Source: Photobacterium lipolyticum (GTDB taxonomy: Bacteria > Pseudomonadota > Gammaproteobacteria > Enterobacterales > Vibrionaceae). Taken from it: DNA of 64,000 bases. Shown here one piece after another: positions 39,692-49,418 of the stretch. Made by a program: the position numbers and the translations under genes. Each line of letters starts with the position of its first letter. Within the stretch, counting starts at the first letter, position 1. The stretch covers positions 62,001-126,000 of the forward strand of contig NZ_PYMC01000001.1 of the NCBI RefSeq assembly GCF_003026475.1, in the 5' to 3' direction. The notes under the pieces are model-generated. The model was not told the DNA's origin. It did no database searches and worked only from the letters and a program-made list of their open reading frames with translations.

Positions 39692-41215
39692 TTATTTGCT
39701 TACCCAAACTGAAACGGAACCACCATTCACGGGGAAGTATGCCCAGCCATCGCTGTTCGTCCATACGCTTTCTGCTCTGTTAGACAGGTGATCTTTAAAT
39801 TCGGTGCTCGCTTTACCTGCGTACATCCATTTACCTCCACCAGCCGCATCAGTCATGATAACAGCCATGGACTGAGGGTGTTCCAGATCGCCTTCACGCG
39901 TCCAGCCGATAATGTTCGGATCGTCCATGTAGTTGTTTTGTTTGCCGTAGGCATAATTTTTTCGTGCTGTGATCAACTCTTTCAGGTGCTTCACCGGCAC
40001 CATATTGATGTCATGCCCTTTGTCCGTGTACTGTGCGCCATAGTAATCGGCATAAAAAACATTGGGGTAGCCTTCTTCTCTCAACAAAATGAAGGCGTAG
40101 GCCAACGGCTTGAACCACCAATCGACGGTAGATTCTAATGCCTGCAGCGGTTGCGTATCATGGTTTTCGACAATAGTAACGGCTTTAACAGGGTTATCTT
40201 TCATCAAGGTGCCGTCCATGAGCTGTCTCATATCGTAGTTACCACCGGATTTCGATGCCTGATAAAAGTTCATGTGCAACGGCGCGTCGAATAACGACAT
40301 CGCACCTTGTGTTTTAGTGATGAAATTATGCAGGTTATTAACGTCATAATTCCAATATTCACCCACAGTAAATAATTCTTTACCTGTTTTGTTTCGCAAA
40401 TACTGGATCCATTCCTGTAGGTATTGATACTTGATGTGTTTTACTGCATCTAATCTGAAACCATCGACTCCCGTTGTCTTGATATACCATTCGCCCCAAT
40501 CCTTTAGCTCTTGCTTAACTTCAGGGTGATCCATATCTAAATCGGCATACATCAGGTAATCATAATTGCCTTTTTCTGAGCTGACTTCCCAGTCCCACGC
40601 TTTGCCGATGCCTTTAAATTTGAATATTGCTTTTTCTTTGCCGGCATCATCCCAGTCTACGCCATCAAAGTGATACCAGGTCCAGTGAAAGCTGGAGTAT
40701 TTATCGTTTCTTCCCGGGAAGGTAAAATCAACCCAAGCTTCAATCCATTTGTCGCCGATTTCTTTGTTTCTGTCGTCCCAGTCAACTTTCTTAGTATCTA
40801 CCCATACTTTATTGTCAGCTCCGCCACGATGGTTGAATACAACATCACCATAAATTTGAATATTGTTTTTATGGGCTTCGCTAATAGCGGTAAGGTATTG
40901 CTCTTTCGTACCATATTTGGTTCGCACAGAATCTTTCTGATTAAACTCACCCAGATCATACATATCGTACACACCATAACCGACATCGGAATTACCGCCG
41001 GCACCTTTATAGGCGGGTGGCAGCCAAAGTGCCGTAATACCGTTTTGTGCAAGATCTGGGGCGTTATTTTGAACATCACTCCACAATGTCCCATCATTAT
41101 TATTGTACCAGTGGAAGTATTGCATCATGGTTCCGTTTTCAGATGCATTTACGCTGAAAGATAGCAGAAGGGTAATAGATAAAGACAGACCACGTTTAAT
41201 TTTAAAGCACGTCAT
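39692..41215 (-). CDS. Secreted alpha-amylase, GH13 (liquefying type)
   Basis: A 507-residue exported endo-amylase that hydrolyses alpha-1,4-glucans. The signal peptide spans about residues 1-24 (SITLLLSFSVNA). GMMQYFHWY-type N-terminus and catalytic residues Asp256 (GFRLDAVKH), Glu286 (VGEYW) and Asp353 (VENHDTQ) are present, with Ca-site regions DVVFNHRGGAD and YDYLMYADLDMDHP. The C-terminal beta domain (GGGKWMYAGKASTEFKDHLSNRAESVWTNSDGWAYFPVNGGSVSVWV) completes a Bacillus-like GH13_5 layout. AGGA lies before the ATG. Together with the lipoprotein at 27179 it suggests starch or glycogen use. Confidence 0.94.
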   Translation of the reverse strand: MTCFKIKRGLSLSITLLLSFSVNASENGTMMQYFHWYNNNDGTLWSDVQNNAPDLAQNGITALWLPPAYKGAGGNSDVGYGVYDMYDLGEFNQKDSVRTKYGTKEQYLTAISEAHKNNIQIYGDVVFNHRGGADNKVWVDTKKVDWDDRNKEIGDKWIEAWVDFTFPGRNDKYSSFHWTWYHFDGVDWDDAGKEKAIFKFKGIGKAWDWEVSSEKGNYDYLMYADLDMDHPEVKQELKDWGEWYIKTTGVDGFRLDAVKHIKYQYLQEWIQYLRNKTGKELFTVGEYWNYDVNNLHNFITKTQGAMSLFDAPLHMNFYQASKSGGNYDMRQLMDGTLMKDNPVKAVTIVENHDTQPLQALESTVDWWFKPLAYAFILLREEGYPNVFYADYYGAQYTDKGHDINMVPVKHLKELITARKNYAYGKQNNYMDDPNIIGWTREGDLEHPQSMAVIMTDAAGGGKWMYAGKASTEFKDHLSNRAESVWTNSDGWAYFPVNGGSVSVWVSK

Positions 41216-41475
41216 GTTTCATTCCTATTTTTTAATTATTATTTCGCTTTATAATGGATTAACGTGGCTCTTGATATATAGCAAAAGCCAATATTTGAGC
41301 AATCCGTCATTCTGTGCAGTGATTTAAGTCAGATTTTTGGACTTGATGCCAATAATCCGATTGGACGTTAGATGGCTGTAATGAGCCTTAGTTTTAAGTC
41401 TTCAGATCATGTGTAAACTCACCAACGAACCACTAAAACTGATCGGCCACTCCATTCACTGAAAAGGGATTTTTC

Positions 41476-41823
41476 GTGTTACATATTACCCTCTTTGTGT
41501 TTATTGCTAATGCCCTCGCCTTACTGCTGATTGCATTGCTTGGCCACTTTTTTGCGCCTCTCTCTGAGATCCCTGCTAGTGATTATCTGTTTTATAGCTG
41601 CATTATACAGTGGGGGATCGCTAAATTGGTTTGGGATGGCGGGCATGAGAGCACTACGCTTTCACACGATCCTCATGCACGGAAAGTGATGACTATGGTG
41701 AAGGGCTTCGACTTTGATGCTGACAGACTTGAACAGCGCGCAGCCAATATTCATTTCGGTATGAAGATGTTTATTGCAGGTATTCCCCCACTTGTGGGCT
41801 GTCTGGTTCTTTCGTTCTTATAA
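41476..41823 (+). CDS. Small inner-membrane protein of unknown function
   Basis: A 115-residue protein with two or three hydrophobic helices: an N-terminal helix (LFVFIANALALLLIALLGHFF), a possible short one around YLFYSCIIQWGIAKLVW, and a C-terminal one (FIAGIPPLVGCLVLSFL). A polar loop between carries HDPHARKVMTMVKGFDFDADRLEQRAANIHFG. The GTG start follows AAGGGA. I do not recognise the family. It stands alone, convergent with the RND pump gene. Confidence 0.65.
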   Translation: MLHITLFVFIANALALLLIALLGHFFAPLSEIPASDYLFYSCIIQWGIAKLVWDGGHESTTLSHDPHARKVMTMVKGFDFDADRLEQRAANIHFGMKMFIAGIPPLVGCLVLSFL

Positions 41824-41901
41824 TTCACACTCTGACGGCTTGCCCTAATTACTTATAGGACAAACCGATCAGAAGTGAATTAATCTAAAAAGTAATAGTG
41901 C

Positions 41902-44900
41902 TCAATATGCAACACCAAGTTGTTGTACTGTAGCTGATTGCTCTGCATTAGGAATACGGAATATCATCGCGTAACAAACAGGCAGTACCAGCAGCGTCAG
42001 CAGTGTGGCAAAACCAAGGCCAAAGATGATGGTCACTGCCATCGCCATAAAGAACGGATCAAACAGCAACGGGATCATACCTAGCATGGTGGTGATCGCA
42101 GCCATACAAACCGGACGCACACGGCTCACCGATGATTCAAAGATTGCCGCATAAGGATCTTTACCCGCATCTAACTCAGCATTGATCTGATCCACCAGAA
42201 CGATACCGTTTTTGATGATCATCCCGGTTAAACTCAGCACGCCCAAAATAGCCATGAAACTCATTGGCGCATCGAACAGAAGCAGACCGGATGCGATACC
42301 AATTATCGCCAGCGGTACAGTAAACCAAATCACTAACGGTTGCCTCACTGAGTTAAACAGCAACACGGTGATCAGGAACATCGCCAGATAACCCATTGGC
42401 AGAGAACTGAAAATACTTGCCTGGGCATCGCGGGACGTTTCATATTCACCGCCCCACTCCAGCTCATAACCGTCAGGTAATGGAATGGCTTCAATGCTGC
42501 CGCGGATCTTACGGTGCACCGAATCAGCGGTTTCATCCGTTCCCAGTATCGGATCAGCCATCACTGTCAGCAAACGCTTGCGATCACGACGCATAATAAT
42601 TGGATTTTCCCACTCGGTCTTAAAGTCACGGACCAACTGAGTCACCGGCACAAAGGCATTATTTTCGGCGCTCCACACCTGCAATTTCAGCAAACTGTCG
42701 GCGTCCAGTCGCTCCTGCTCCGGTGCCCGGGCAACAACTGGCATCAGGTGGCTTTGTTCACGGTAAGTACCCACTGTCATACCACTGAAGTTAATCAGCA
42801 TTGCCGTGTCAAGATCTTGCTTGCTGATCCCCACTTCCCTCGCCTGAGCCGGGTTTAGCTGCGGACGAACGACCATCACCTGGTTACGCCAGTCATGACG
42901 CACATTTACGGCTGATGGCTCGTCCAGCATGACCTGCTCGACCTGCGTGGCCAGCTGCCGTAATACCTCAGGATCTTCACCATAGAGGCGTGCTTCAATT
43001 TTTGCTGCCGGTGACGGACCATTCTCCAGCATTTTGACGCGGAACTGGGCTTCGGGGTAATTATCCTTCAAATGCTTGGTCAGACCCGGCATGTTTGCCT
43101 GCTCCGCTGCAAGATCTGTCATTTCGATCATCAGCTGGGCATACGCGTCATAACCTTTCTCGGGAACATATGGCAATACAAAACGTTGTGCGCCCTGGCC
43201 AATCACCGAGGTGACATTCTTCAGACCAATATGATTCTCTTGCTCATAAGCGATAATTTCATCTTCAATCTTGCTGACAAAATCTTCGGTACCGCGAATA
43301 TCCGTCCCTTCCGGCAACCAGACATCAACAAAGAAGATTGGCGTATTAGAAGCCGGGAAGAACACATTTTTCACGTGCCCCATACCCATCACTGCCACGA
43401 TTAGCATGGCAACCACTGCTGCAACGGTCAGCGCCCGGAAACGCATCGCAAAAGTCAGAATGCCGCGGTAGGCATTGAAGAACCAACCTTTATACAGCTC
43501 TTGCGGCTCATCGCTGACTTCGCCATCTTTAAACAGCATGTGACAGAAGAACGGGGTGATCGTAATCGCCGTGATCCAACTGAAAAACAGTGAAATCAAC
43601 AATACCTTGAACAGCGATCCACAGAACTCCCCCGACGCATCTTGTGACAGGCCAATTGGCGCAAAGGCCATAATCGCAATCACTGTTGCACCAAGCAAAG
43701 GCCACTGGGTCTGCTTTACCACATCGCCAGCAGCTTCCAGTCGGGTTTGCCCGCGCTGGATACCGATCAAGATCCCTTCGGTAACCACAATGGCGTTGTC
43801 GACCAGCATCCCGAGCGCGATGATCAGGGCCCCCAGTGAGATGATCTGCAGCTGAATGCCCAGAACATTCATCACAATAAAGGTGGCAAAAATCGTTAAC
43901 AGCAGCACCGCGCCGATCAGCAAGCCAGATCGCAGTCCCATAAAGACCAGAAGCACTACAATTACGATAGCAACAGATTCAGCAAGGTTGAGCAGGAAAC
44001 CTGCCACCGAGACATCAACTACAGCCCCTTGGTCATAAACCGTATTCAGGTCCATGCCTACCGGCAGGTGGCTTTCAAGTTGCTCGATTTTGTCTGAGAT
44101 CGCCTTAGATACATCAACAACATTGACCCCAGAGGTGAACGATATACCCAGTGACAGCGCCTTTTGACCCATGTTGTGGTACAAAAGATCCGGTGTTTCC
44201 GTTTCCGTTTTATAAACCTTGGCTATATCACCGAGATAGACCAGATTCTGGCTACGCGGAGGGCTGACGAGCAGCTGCTCCATCTCTGTAACATCGGCAA
44301 ATTCACCGGTTGGGTGGATCCGGATCCGCCCGTCACCCACACGAATTTTACCTGCATTTGAAACAACGTTTTGTGTCTGGATAAGGCCGTAGATGTAGTT
44401 CTGATCTAAGCCCAATGCCGCAAGTTTCTGCTGGCTGATCTCAACCACCACCTGTTCTTGGGGAGCACCGACCACGGAAACCTTTTTCACGCCATCAATC
44501 AGTACCAGCTCGCGACGTAAGAAGTCGGCATAATTCTCCAGTTCGCGATAGCTGTAACCTTCACCTTTGATGTTCATCAGAATGCCGAACACATCTGAGT
44601 AATCATCAATGACCATCGGGGTAACGGCGCCCGGAGGCAGATCGGATACCGCATCATTTACCTTACGGCGAAGCTCATCCCAAATCTGCGGCAGCATAGT
44701 GGCATCGTAGCGATCCTCCATCTCCACATCAATTTGCGACAACCCTGCACTGTTAATTGAGGTAATGTGCTTGATCTGCTTCATCTGCTGGATAGCATCT
44801 TCCAGCACCAGCGTCACTTCTTCTTCAACCTGCTCTGGCGACGCGCCCGGGTACGGCGTAATTACCAACGCATTTTTAATGGTAAATTCCGGAAACTCTA

Positions 44901-45003
44901 ACTGGCCAAGGCCGATAAAGGAGATGGCCCCGCCAATCAGCATCAGCAGAACAAACATCCAACTGATGACTTTATTTTTAATACTGTAATGAGCAACATT
45001 CAT
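41902..45003 (-). CDS. RND-family efflux transporter permease
   Basis: A 1033-residue inner-membrane proton-driven pump with the usual twelve helices and two large periplasmic loops. Visible features: ALVITPYPGASPEQVEEEVT, VMIDDYSDVFGILMNIKGEG, helix-4 region ISLGALIIALGMLVDNAIVVTEGI with conserved acidic residue, and SFMAILGVLSLTGMIIKNGIVLVDQI in the second half. The closer match is to the MexF-unlike, AcrB-distant 'efflux RND/HAE1-like' group common in vibrios. The ATG at 45003 is preferred to an adjacent TTG. It follows the fusion-protein gene by three bases. Confidence 0.93.
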   Translation of the reverse strand: MNVAHYSIKNKVISWMFVLLMLIGGAISFIGLGQLEFPEFTIKNALVITPYPGASPEQVEEEVTLVLEDAIQQMKQIKHITSINSAGLSQIDVEMEDRYDATMLPQIWDELRRKVNDAVSDLPPGAVTPMVIDDYSDVFGILMNIKGEGYSYRELENYADFLRRELVLIDGVKKVSVVGAPQEQVVVEISQQKLAALGLDQNYIYGLIQTQNVVSNAGKIRVGDGRIRIHPTGEFADVTEMEQLLVSPPRSQNLVYLGDIAKVYKTETETPDLLYHNMGQKALSLGISFTSGVNVVDVSKAISDKIEQLESHLPVGMDLNTVYDQGAVVDVSVAGFLLNLAESVAIVIVVLLVFMGLRSGLLIGAVLLLTIFATFIVMNVLGIQLQIISLGALIIALGMLVDNAIVVTEGILIGIQRGQTRLEAAGDVVKQTQWPLLGATVIAIMAFAPIGLSQDASGEFCGSLFKVLLISLFFSWITAITITPFFCHMLFKDGEVSDEPQELYKGWFFNAYRGILTFAMRFRALTVAAVVAMLIVAVMGMGHVKNVFFPASNTPIFFVDVWLPEGTDIRGTEDFVSKIEDEIIAYEQENHIGLKNVTSVIGQGAQRFVLPYVPEKGYDAYAQLMIEMTDLAAEQANMPGLTKHLKDNYPEAQFRVKMLENGPSPAAKIEARLYGEDPEVLRQLATQVEQVMLDEPSAVNVRHDWRNQVMVVRPQLNPAQAREVGISKQDLDTAMLINFSGMTVGTYREQSHLMPVVARAPEQERLDADSLLKLQVWSAENNAFVPVTQLVRDFKTEWENPIIMRRDRKRLLTVMADPILGTDETADSVHRKIRGSIEAIPLPDGYELEWGGEYETSRDAQASIFSSLPMGYLAMFLITVLLFNSVRQPLVIWFTVPLAIIGIASGLLLFDAPMSFMAILGVLSLTGMIIKNGIVLVDQINAELDAGKDPYAAIFESSVSRVRPVCMAAITTMLGMIPLLFDPFFMAMAVTIIFGLGFATLLTLLVLPVCYAMIFRIPNAEQSATVQQLGVAY

Positions 45004-45006
45004 CAA

Positions 45007-46098
45007 TTAAACGCCTCGTTCCCAGCGAAGAGGTTTCACATCCATGCCCGGTTTCAGAACGCTCGCGCCAACGGCAACAATCTGGTCGCCTTTATCAAGA
45101 CCTGACAGCACTTCGATCCCTTGTGCTCGTACCTGGCCTAACGTCACTGCAACAGAATCCAGTTTTTTTGTTTCAGCGCTGTAACGCCATACCTTCGTTA
45201 AGCTATCTTCATCACTCTTGAATATCGCGGTTTGCGGCAATACTGCAATTGTGCCTACGCTGTCTTTATTCATTGCCGACATATTAAGCAGAAGCTCGGC
45301 ACTCATACCAGGCAATACATTAAGCTGTTCAAGTTGATCCAGGCTAAATACCACTTCATATGTTTGGGTACCCGGCGAAACCTTGCTTGCATGCTCTTTA
45401 TAGGTGACAGGGAAAAGCTCATTGTGCGAACCAAAGCGGACCTGAGGCTGAAATTTCTCATCCAGCTGCTTATTGTTCAGGGTAAGCAATAGCGACTCAG
45501 GTAACTCGATTTGTACATCAAGCTGCTGATTGCCCTGCAGAGAAAGTACCGTCTGAGAAGGTTGGATCATCTGGTGGTTATCAAGCTCAACTTTAGCCAC
45601 AATGCCAGAAAACGGTGCAGTTAAACGTGTGTAGTCGAGTTGATCTCGCGCAGTAGAAAGTGCCGCTTTTGCTGATTTCAATGTCGCTTTAGCCGTATCA
45701 AACTCCGCTTTTGAGATCAGTTTTCGCTTGAAGATTTCTTCTTTACGCTTGAAATCAGCTGCCGCCAGATCATAGTTCGCTTCTGCATTGAGCAAGGCAT
45801 TTTTTGCATCACGATCATCAAGCTTTGCCAGTAACTCACCCTGAGTAACCTGCTGGCCTTCTGTCAGATTCAATTTCACCAATTCGCCATTAATACGAAA
45901 GGCCAGATCAGCCTGCTGACTCGCCGCTATCTTAGCGGGAAAAATGCGTGTCTGCTGAGCCGCAGTATCACCGATAGTCATGAGTTTCACCGGGCGAACC
46001 GATGCGGTCTGCGAGACTGCACTTTCTGCAGAATCGCACCCAGTCAGGACAGTGCCTGATAAAAGTAGAGCAAGCATGCTCAAAGTGGCCGATTTCAT
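45007..46098 (-). CDS. RND efflux membrane-fusion lipoprotein
   Basis: A 363-residue lipoprotein (lipobox LTGC, residues 18-21) with the MFP layout: barrel-sandwich hybrid (FRINGELVKLNLTEGQQVTQGELLAKLD), alpha-hairpin (~90-150, DAKNALLNAEANYDLAAADFKRKEEIFK), second half (APFSGIVAKVELDNHQMIQPSQTVLSLQ) and membrane-proximal domains. It is the first gene of a two-gene operon with the pump. No outer-membrane TolC-like gene follows, so a shared TolC is expected. Confidence 0.93.
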   Translation of the reverse strand: MKSATLSMLALLLSGTVLTGCDSAESAVSQTASVRPVKLMTIGDTAAQQTRIFPAKIAASQQADLAFRINGELVKLNLTEGQQVTQGELLAKLDDRDAKNALLNAEANYDLAAADFKRKEEIFKRKLISKAEFDTAKATLKSAKAALSTARDQLDYTRLTAPFSGIVAKVELDNHQMIQPSQTVLSLQGNQQLDVQIELPESLLLTLNNKQLDEKFQPQVRFGSHNELFPVTYKEHASKVSPGTQTYEVVFSLDQLEQLNVLPGMSAELLLNMSAMNKDSVGTIAVLPQTAIFKSDEDSLTKVWRYSAETKKLDSVAVTLGQVRAQGIEVLSGLDKGDQIVAVGASVLKPGMDVKPLRWERGV

Positions 46099-46233
46099 TG
46101 AATTATTCTCTGTTGGTATCTATTGAGCGCGAATATAACGTGCTATTATGTTGAAAAAAATAAAACTATTTGAAACCCTGAGTTCCACTTTTCAGAACTA
46201 CGATTATCAGTACAAAATTCGAGCGGATATACT

Positions 46234-47172
46234 ATGAAAACCGAAGATATCAAATTGTTCCATCAGATCGTTGAAACCGGTAGCATGGTACATGCATCAG
46301 AAATCCTTGATTTGCCAAAATCAAACCTCAGCCGCCGCTTAAAAGGGCTGGAAGAAGAACTTAATATCTTGCTGTTTCACCGCCAGAACCGCTCAATGCT
46401 GCTAACGGAAGCCGGTGAAAAGTTTTATAAGCAAACCAAGCCAATCCTCAATCAGCTTGAAACTACTATTCAGGAAGTCACTGCACCCAGCAATGAGATC
46501 GGCGGCCATCTGAGAATTCAGCTACTGCCGCTGCCAGACTTACTGATGATCGGAAAGATGATTTTTAAGTTCATGGATCTTTACCCCAAGATCACTGTTG
46601 AGGTACTGACTAGTTCAGAAGATAAAAACTTAGCAGAAAACCATATTGATGTTGCGTTCAGGATTGCCATTGGCCAAACCCTGAAAGATTCCTCTTTGAT
46701 TGCCCGACCATTTAAATCGGCCCATCTCAGTTTTTATGCCAGCCCCGACTATATTAAAGAATGTGGTCTCCCTGCCAGCCCGGATGAACTGAAGCACCAC
46801 AACGTGCTCCGCTTTCGCGCCCCTGATGGTCAGATCTACAGCCAATTAGAGCTTGGCTCTGGACAAAAAAAGGTGGAAGTCTCTGGTAATTTAGTCATAA
46901 ACAGCGCCCCTCTAATCATTGAGGCCGGCTTACAGGGCAGAGGCATTATGTTTATACCAGAAGATATCGCTAACCATTATGTAGAAAAGGGAGAACTGGT
47001 GAGGTTATTCGAGGACATTGAACCATCAGTCAACTTCGGATGGCTGGTGTATCCTTCCCGTACTCATATGTCACTGACAGCCCGTACCTTCATTGACTTT
47101 ATGATGTCAAACGTTGAAAACAACGCGTCGATGATTGACGAATCGGAAGATATCCGACGGCTGCTAATTTAA
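46234..47172 (+). CDS. LysR-type regulator divergent from the RND operon
   Basis: A 312-residue LTTR with HTH MKTEDIKLFHQIVETGSMVHASEILDLPKSNLSRRLKGLEEELNILLFHRQNRSMLLTEAG and a type-2 periplasmic-binding-like effector domain (GGHLRIQLLPLPDLLMIGKMIFKFM). It is separated from the fusion-protein gene by 135 bp and divergently transcribed, the usual arrangement for local regulation of an efflux pump. Confidence 0.9.
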   Translation: MKTEDIKLFHQIVETGSMVHASEILDLPKSNLSRRLKGLEEELNILLFHRQNRSMLLTEAGEKFYKQTKPILNQLETTIQEVTAPSNEIGGHLRIQLLPLPDLLMIGKMIFKFMDLYPKITVEVLTSSEDKNLAENHIDVAFRIAIGQTLKDSSLIARPFKSAHLSFYASPDYIKECGLPASPDELKHHNVLRFRAPDGQIYSQLELGSGQKKVEVSGNLVINSAPLIIEAGLQGRGIMFIPEDIANHYVEKGELVRLFEDIEPSVNFGWLVYPSRTHMSLTARTFIDFMMSNVENNASMIDESEDIRRLLI

Positions 47173-47279
47173 TCTCCCCATCAAACAGGTGTGTAAGAAC
47201 AATACAAGCCACACAAAACGCCATAGACTATTTATTCAAAATAGTCCTATTCTGCCACGAAATTTCAAGAGTTTGCCTA

Positions 47280-47522
47280 TCACATCCAAGCAACTATTTC
47301 TGGGCTTATGGTACTGTGGTGTTCGTCCTATTTTCAGTACCGCTCCAAACCTGCCCCCATCAAAAGAAAGAACGTGACCATCTGATCTGAAATAATCGGG
47401 ATTATTTCTGTTTCGGTCGGAAATTAATCACTTACAATTTAATGGCGCAACAAGTGCTTGATGCCGCAAAATGGCAAAAAGCAGATTTATTCAAACCGCT
47501 AACAACGGCACAATTTAGTTAA
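47280..47522 (+). pseudogene. Glycerol-3-phosphate dehydrogenase (GlpD/GlpA-like) remnant
   Basis: Two C-terminal signatures of FAD-dependent glycerol-3-phosphate dehydrogenase survive in different frames. LWYCGVRPIFSTAP (47310-47350) corresponds to the family's YSGVRPL stretch and is followed by a stop. CFGRKLITYNLMAQQVLDAAKW (47412-47470) corresponds to GGKLTTYRxMAE, with its own stop at 47520-47522. Most of the gene is deleted. Position just before an FGGY kinase fits a former dehydrogenase-kinase pair. Confidence 0.7.
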
Positions 47523-47631
47523 CCAGAACACAACCTGCATATAGCCAAGGTTACACTGTCACCTTGAAGTTTTGCTGTCCAGATGTGGCAACTGGATTGA
47601 CACACCTCAGAGCGGCATTACCAGATACCTC

Positions 47632-49197
47632 ATGACAATTAATAATAACAGCGAATGGCTGCTGGTCATCGACAACGGCACCCAAAGTGTACGTGCATTG
47701 GTTTTTGATCTACAGGGGCAACTGATTGCCAAATCTAAGATCAAACTGACGCCGTACGTGAGCCCTCAACCTGGCAGGTGTGAGCAGGACGGTAACTATT
47801 ACTGGCAAAAACTTTGCGAGGCTTGTCAGCTGCTTTGGCAGCAAGGCATCGATAAATCCCGTATCAAGGCGATGTCAGTGACGACTCAGCGCGGCACGAT
47901 GCTGCCGCTTGATGCCGATGGCGAACCATTGCGACCGGCTATTCTCTGGCTCGATCAGCGAAAATATCGCCCGAATACAGGTATGGGATGGTTTTGGGAT
48001 AACAGCTTTAAGCTTTTGGGCCTGACCGAAACAATTGATACTTTTCGCCAAAAAGCACAGCCCAACTGGATTTATCAGGCTGAGCGTGAGATCTGGGATA
48101 AAACCCATAAGTTCACTTTCCTTTCTGGCTTCTTTCACCATCGATTAACTGGCGAATGGGCTGACTCATCAGGTTCACAGGTTGGTTACCTGCCTTTTGA
48201 CTACAAAAAACACAAATGGGCCAGCGATCTGGACTGGAAATGGCGGGCATTGCATATCAAGCCGGAGCAACTGCTCCAGCTGGTTAAACCCGGCACCCGG
48301 ATAGGTCAGGTTACAGCTCAGGCGGCAGAACAAACCGGGATCCCCGAAGATCTGCCGGTTATTGCTGCTGCTGCCGATAAAGCCTGTGAAGTACTGGGGT
48401 CAGGCGGCCAATCGTCTGAGATTGGCTGTTTAAGTTTCGGCACAACAGCCACTATCAATGTCACCATGTCGAAATATGTCGAGGCGGTTCGCTTCCTACC
48501 GCCTTATCCATCCGCAATCGCCGGCTCCTACTGCTCTGAAGTGATGCTCTATCGCGGGTTCTGGATGGTCAGCTGGTTCAAGGATCAATTTGCCCATTTA
48601 GAACAAATCAAAGCCGAACAGACTGGCGTTGAAGCCGAATCATTATTCGATGAGCTGGTGAATTCAGTCCCGCCCGGCTCGATGGGGCTGATGCTACAAC
48701 CCTATTGGGGCCCCGGTGTGAAACAGCCCGGTCCCGAGGCCAAGGGTGCCGTCATTGGATTTGGCGATGTGCATACCAGAGCTCACCTCTATCGGGCTAT
48801 TTTAGAAGGTCTGGCTTTTGGCCTGAGAGAAGGCCTGGAAGCCATTGAAAAACGAAGCGGCTATAAAATATCGGAACTGCGGGTATCCGGAGGCGGCTCA
48901 CAAAGCGATGCCGCAATGCAAATTGCTGCCGATATCTTCGGTCTGCCAGCCTTCAGGCCGCATACATACGAAACATCGGGCTTGGGTGCCGCGATTGATG
49001 CTGCCGTCGGCATCGGGCTGCACGACAGTTTCACTGAAGCGGTTCAGGCCATGGTCCATAAAGGGCAGTGTTTTGAACCCAACCCGACGCATCACCAAAT
49101 GTACGATAAACTCTATAATCAGGTTTATCTCGATATCTACAAAAAGCTCCAGCCCCTGTACGCGAAAATCCGCGAAATAACTTGCTACCCCGAATAG
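47632..49197 (+). CDS. FGGY-family carbohydrate kinase
   Basis: A 521-residue ATP-dependent sugar/polyol kinase. The first phosphate-binding motif is LVIDNGTQSVRALVFDLQG; AAADKACEVLGSGG and CLSFGTTATINV are in the middle. The second domain has ELRVSGGGSQSDAAMQIAADIFGLPAFRP and ETSGLGAAIDAAVGIG. The start at 47632 (MTINNNSEWLLVIDNG) fits the family; a longer frame from 47572 does not. Substrate is not evident: glycerol, xylulose and others share this fold. A dead glycerol-3-phosphate dehydrogenase just upstream points to a glycerol-like substrate, though weakly. Confidence 0.88.
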   Translation: MTINNNSEWLLVIDNGTQSVRALVFDLQGQLIAKSKIKLTPYVSPQPGRCEQDGNYYWQKLCEACQLLWQQGIDKSRIKAMSVTTQRGTMLPLDADGEPLRPAILWLDQRKYRPNTGMGWFWDNSFKLLGLTETIDTFRQKAQPNWIYQAEREIWDKTHKFTFLSGFFHHRLTGEWADSSGSQVGYLPFDYKKHKWASDLDWKWRALHIKPEQLLQLVKPGTRIGQVTAQAAEQTGIPEDLPVIAAAADKACEVLGSGGQSSEIGCLSFGTTATINVTMSKYVEAVRFLPPYPSAIAGSYCSEVMLYRGFWMVSWFKDQFAHLEQIKAEQTGVEAESLFDELVNSVPPGSMGLMLQPYWGPGVKQPGPEAKGAVIGFGDVHTRAHLYRAILEGLAFGLREGLEAIEKRSGYKISELRVSGGGSQSDAAMQIAADIFGLPAFRPHTYETSGLGAAIDAAVGIGLHDSFTEAVQAMVHKGQCFEPNPTHHQMYDKLYNQVYLDIYKKLQPLYAKIREITCYPE

Positions 49198-49203
49198 GTA
49201 TAA

Positions 49204-49239
49204 AAAACCCTTTTGCCATAAAAGAAGCAAAAGGGTTTT
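49204..49239 (+). terminator. Terminator of the FGGY kinase gene
   Basis: AAAACCCTTTTGC and GCAAAAGGGTTTT form a perfect 13-bp stem with a 10-base loop ending in a T-run, directly after the stop codon. Confidence 0.9.
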
Positions 49240-49269
49240 CAGTAAGAAACGGTACTAATACCTAAACTT

Positions 49270-49366
49270 GTCATCCCGTAAAGTGAGAAACGAACTTATA
49301 CGGAATCTAAGGGGCACACGGTTAGAGGTGGATCCCGGATATCTCGTCCCTCAATTCCGGGATGAC
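49270..49366. repeat. Dispersed 97-bp repeat, copy 1
   Basis: Bounded by GTCATCCCG and CGGGATGAC. The interior (AAGTGAGAAACGAACTTATA, ACACGGTTAGA, GGATCCCGGATATCTCGT) matches the copy at 57962 over its whole length, with a few substitutions. Weaker similarity continues for about 35 bases on the right (TTCAA...ATAATTTATGTG). No open frame. Confidence 0.88.
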
Positions 49367-49418
49367 GGTGCTTCAACGCTTGATAATTTATGTGGAAAAA
49401 CACGAGCAGTTAAGACGA

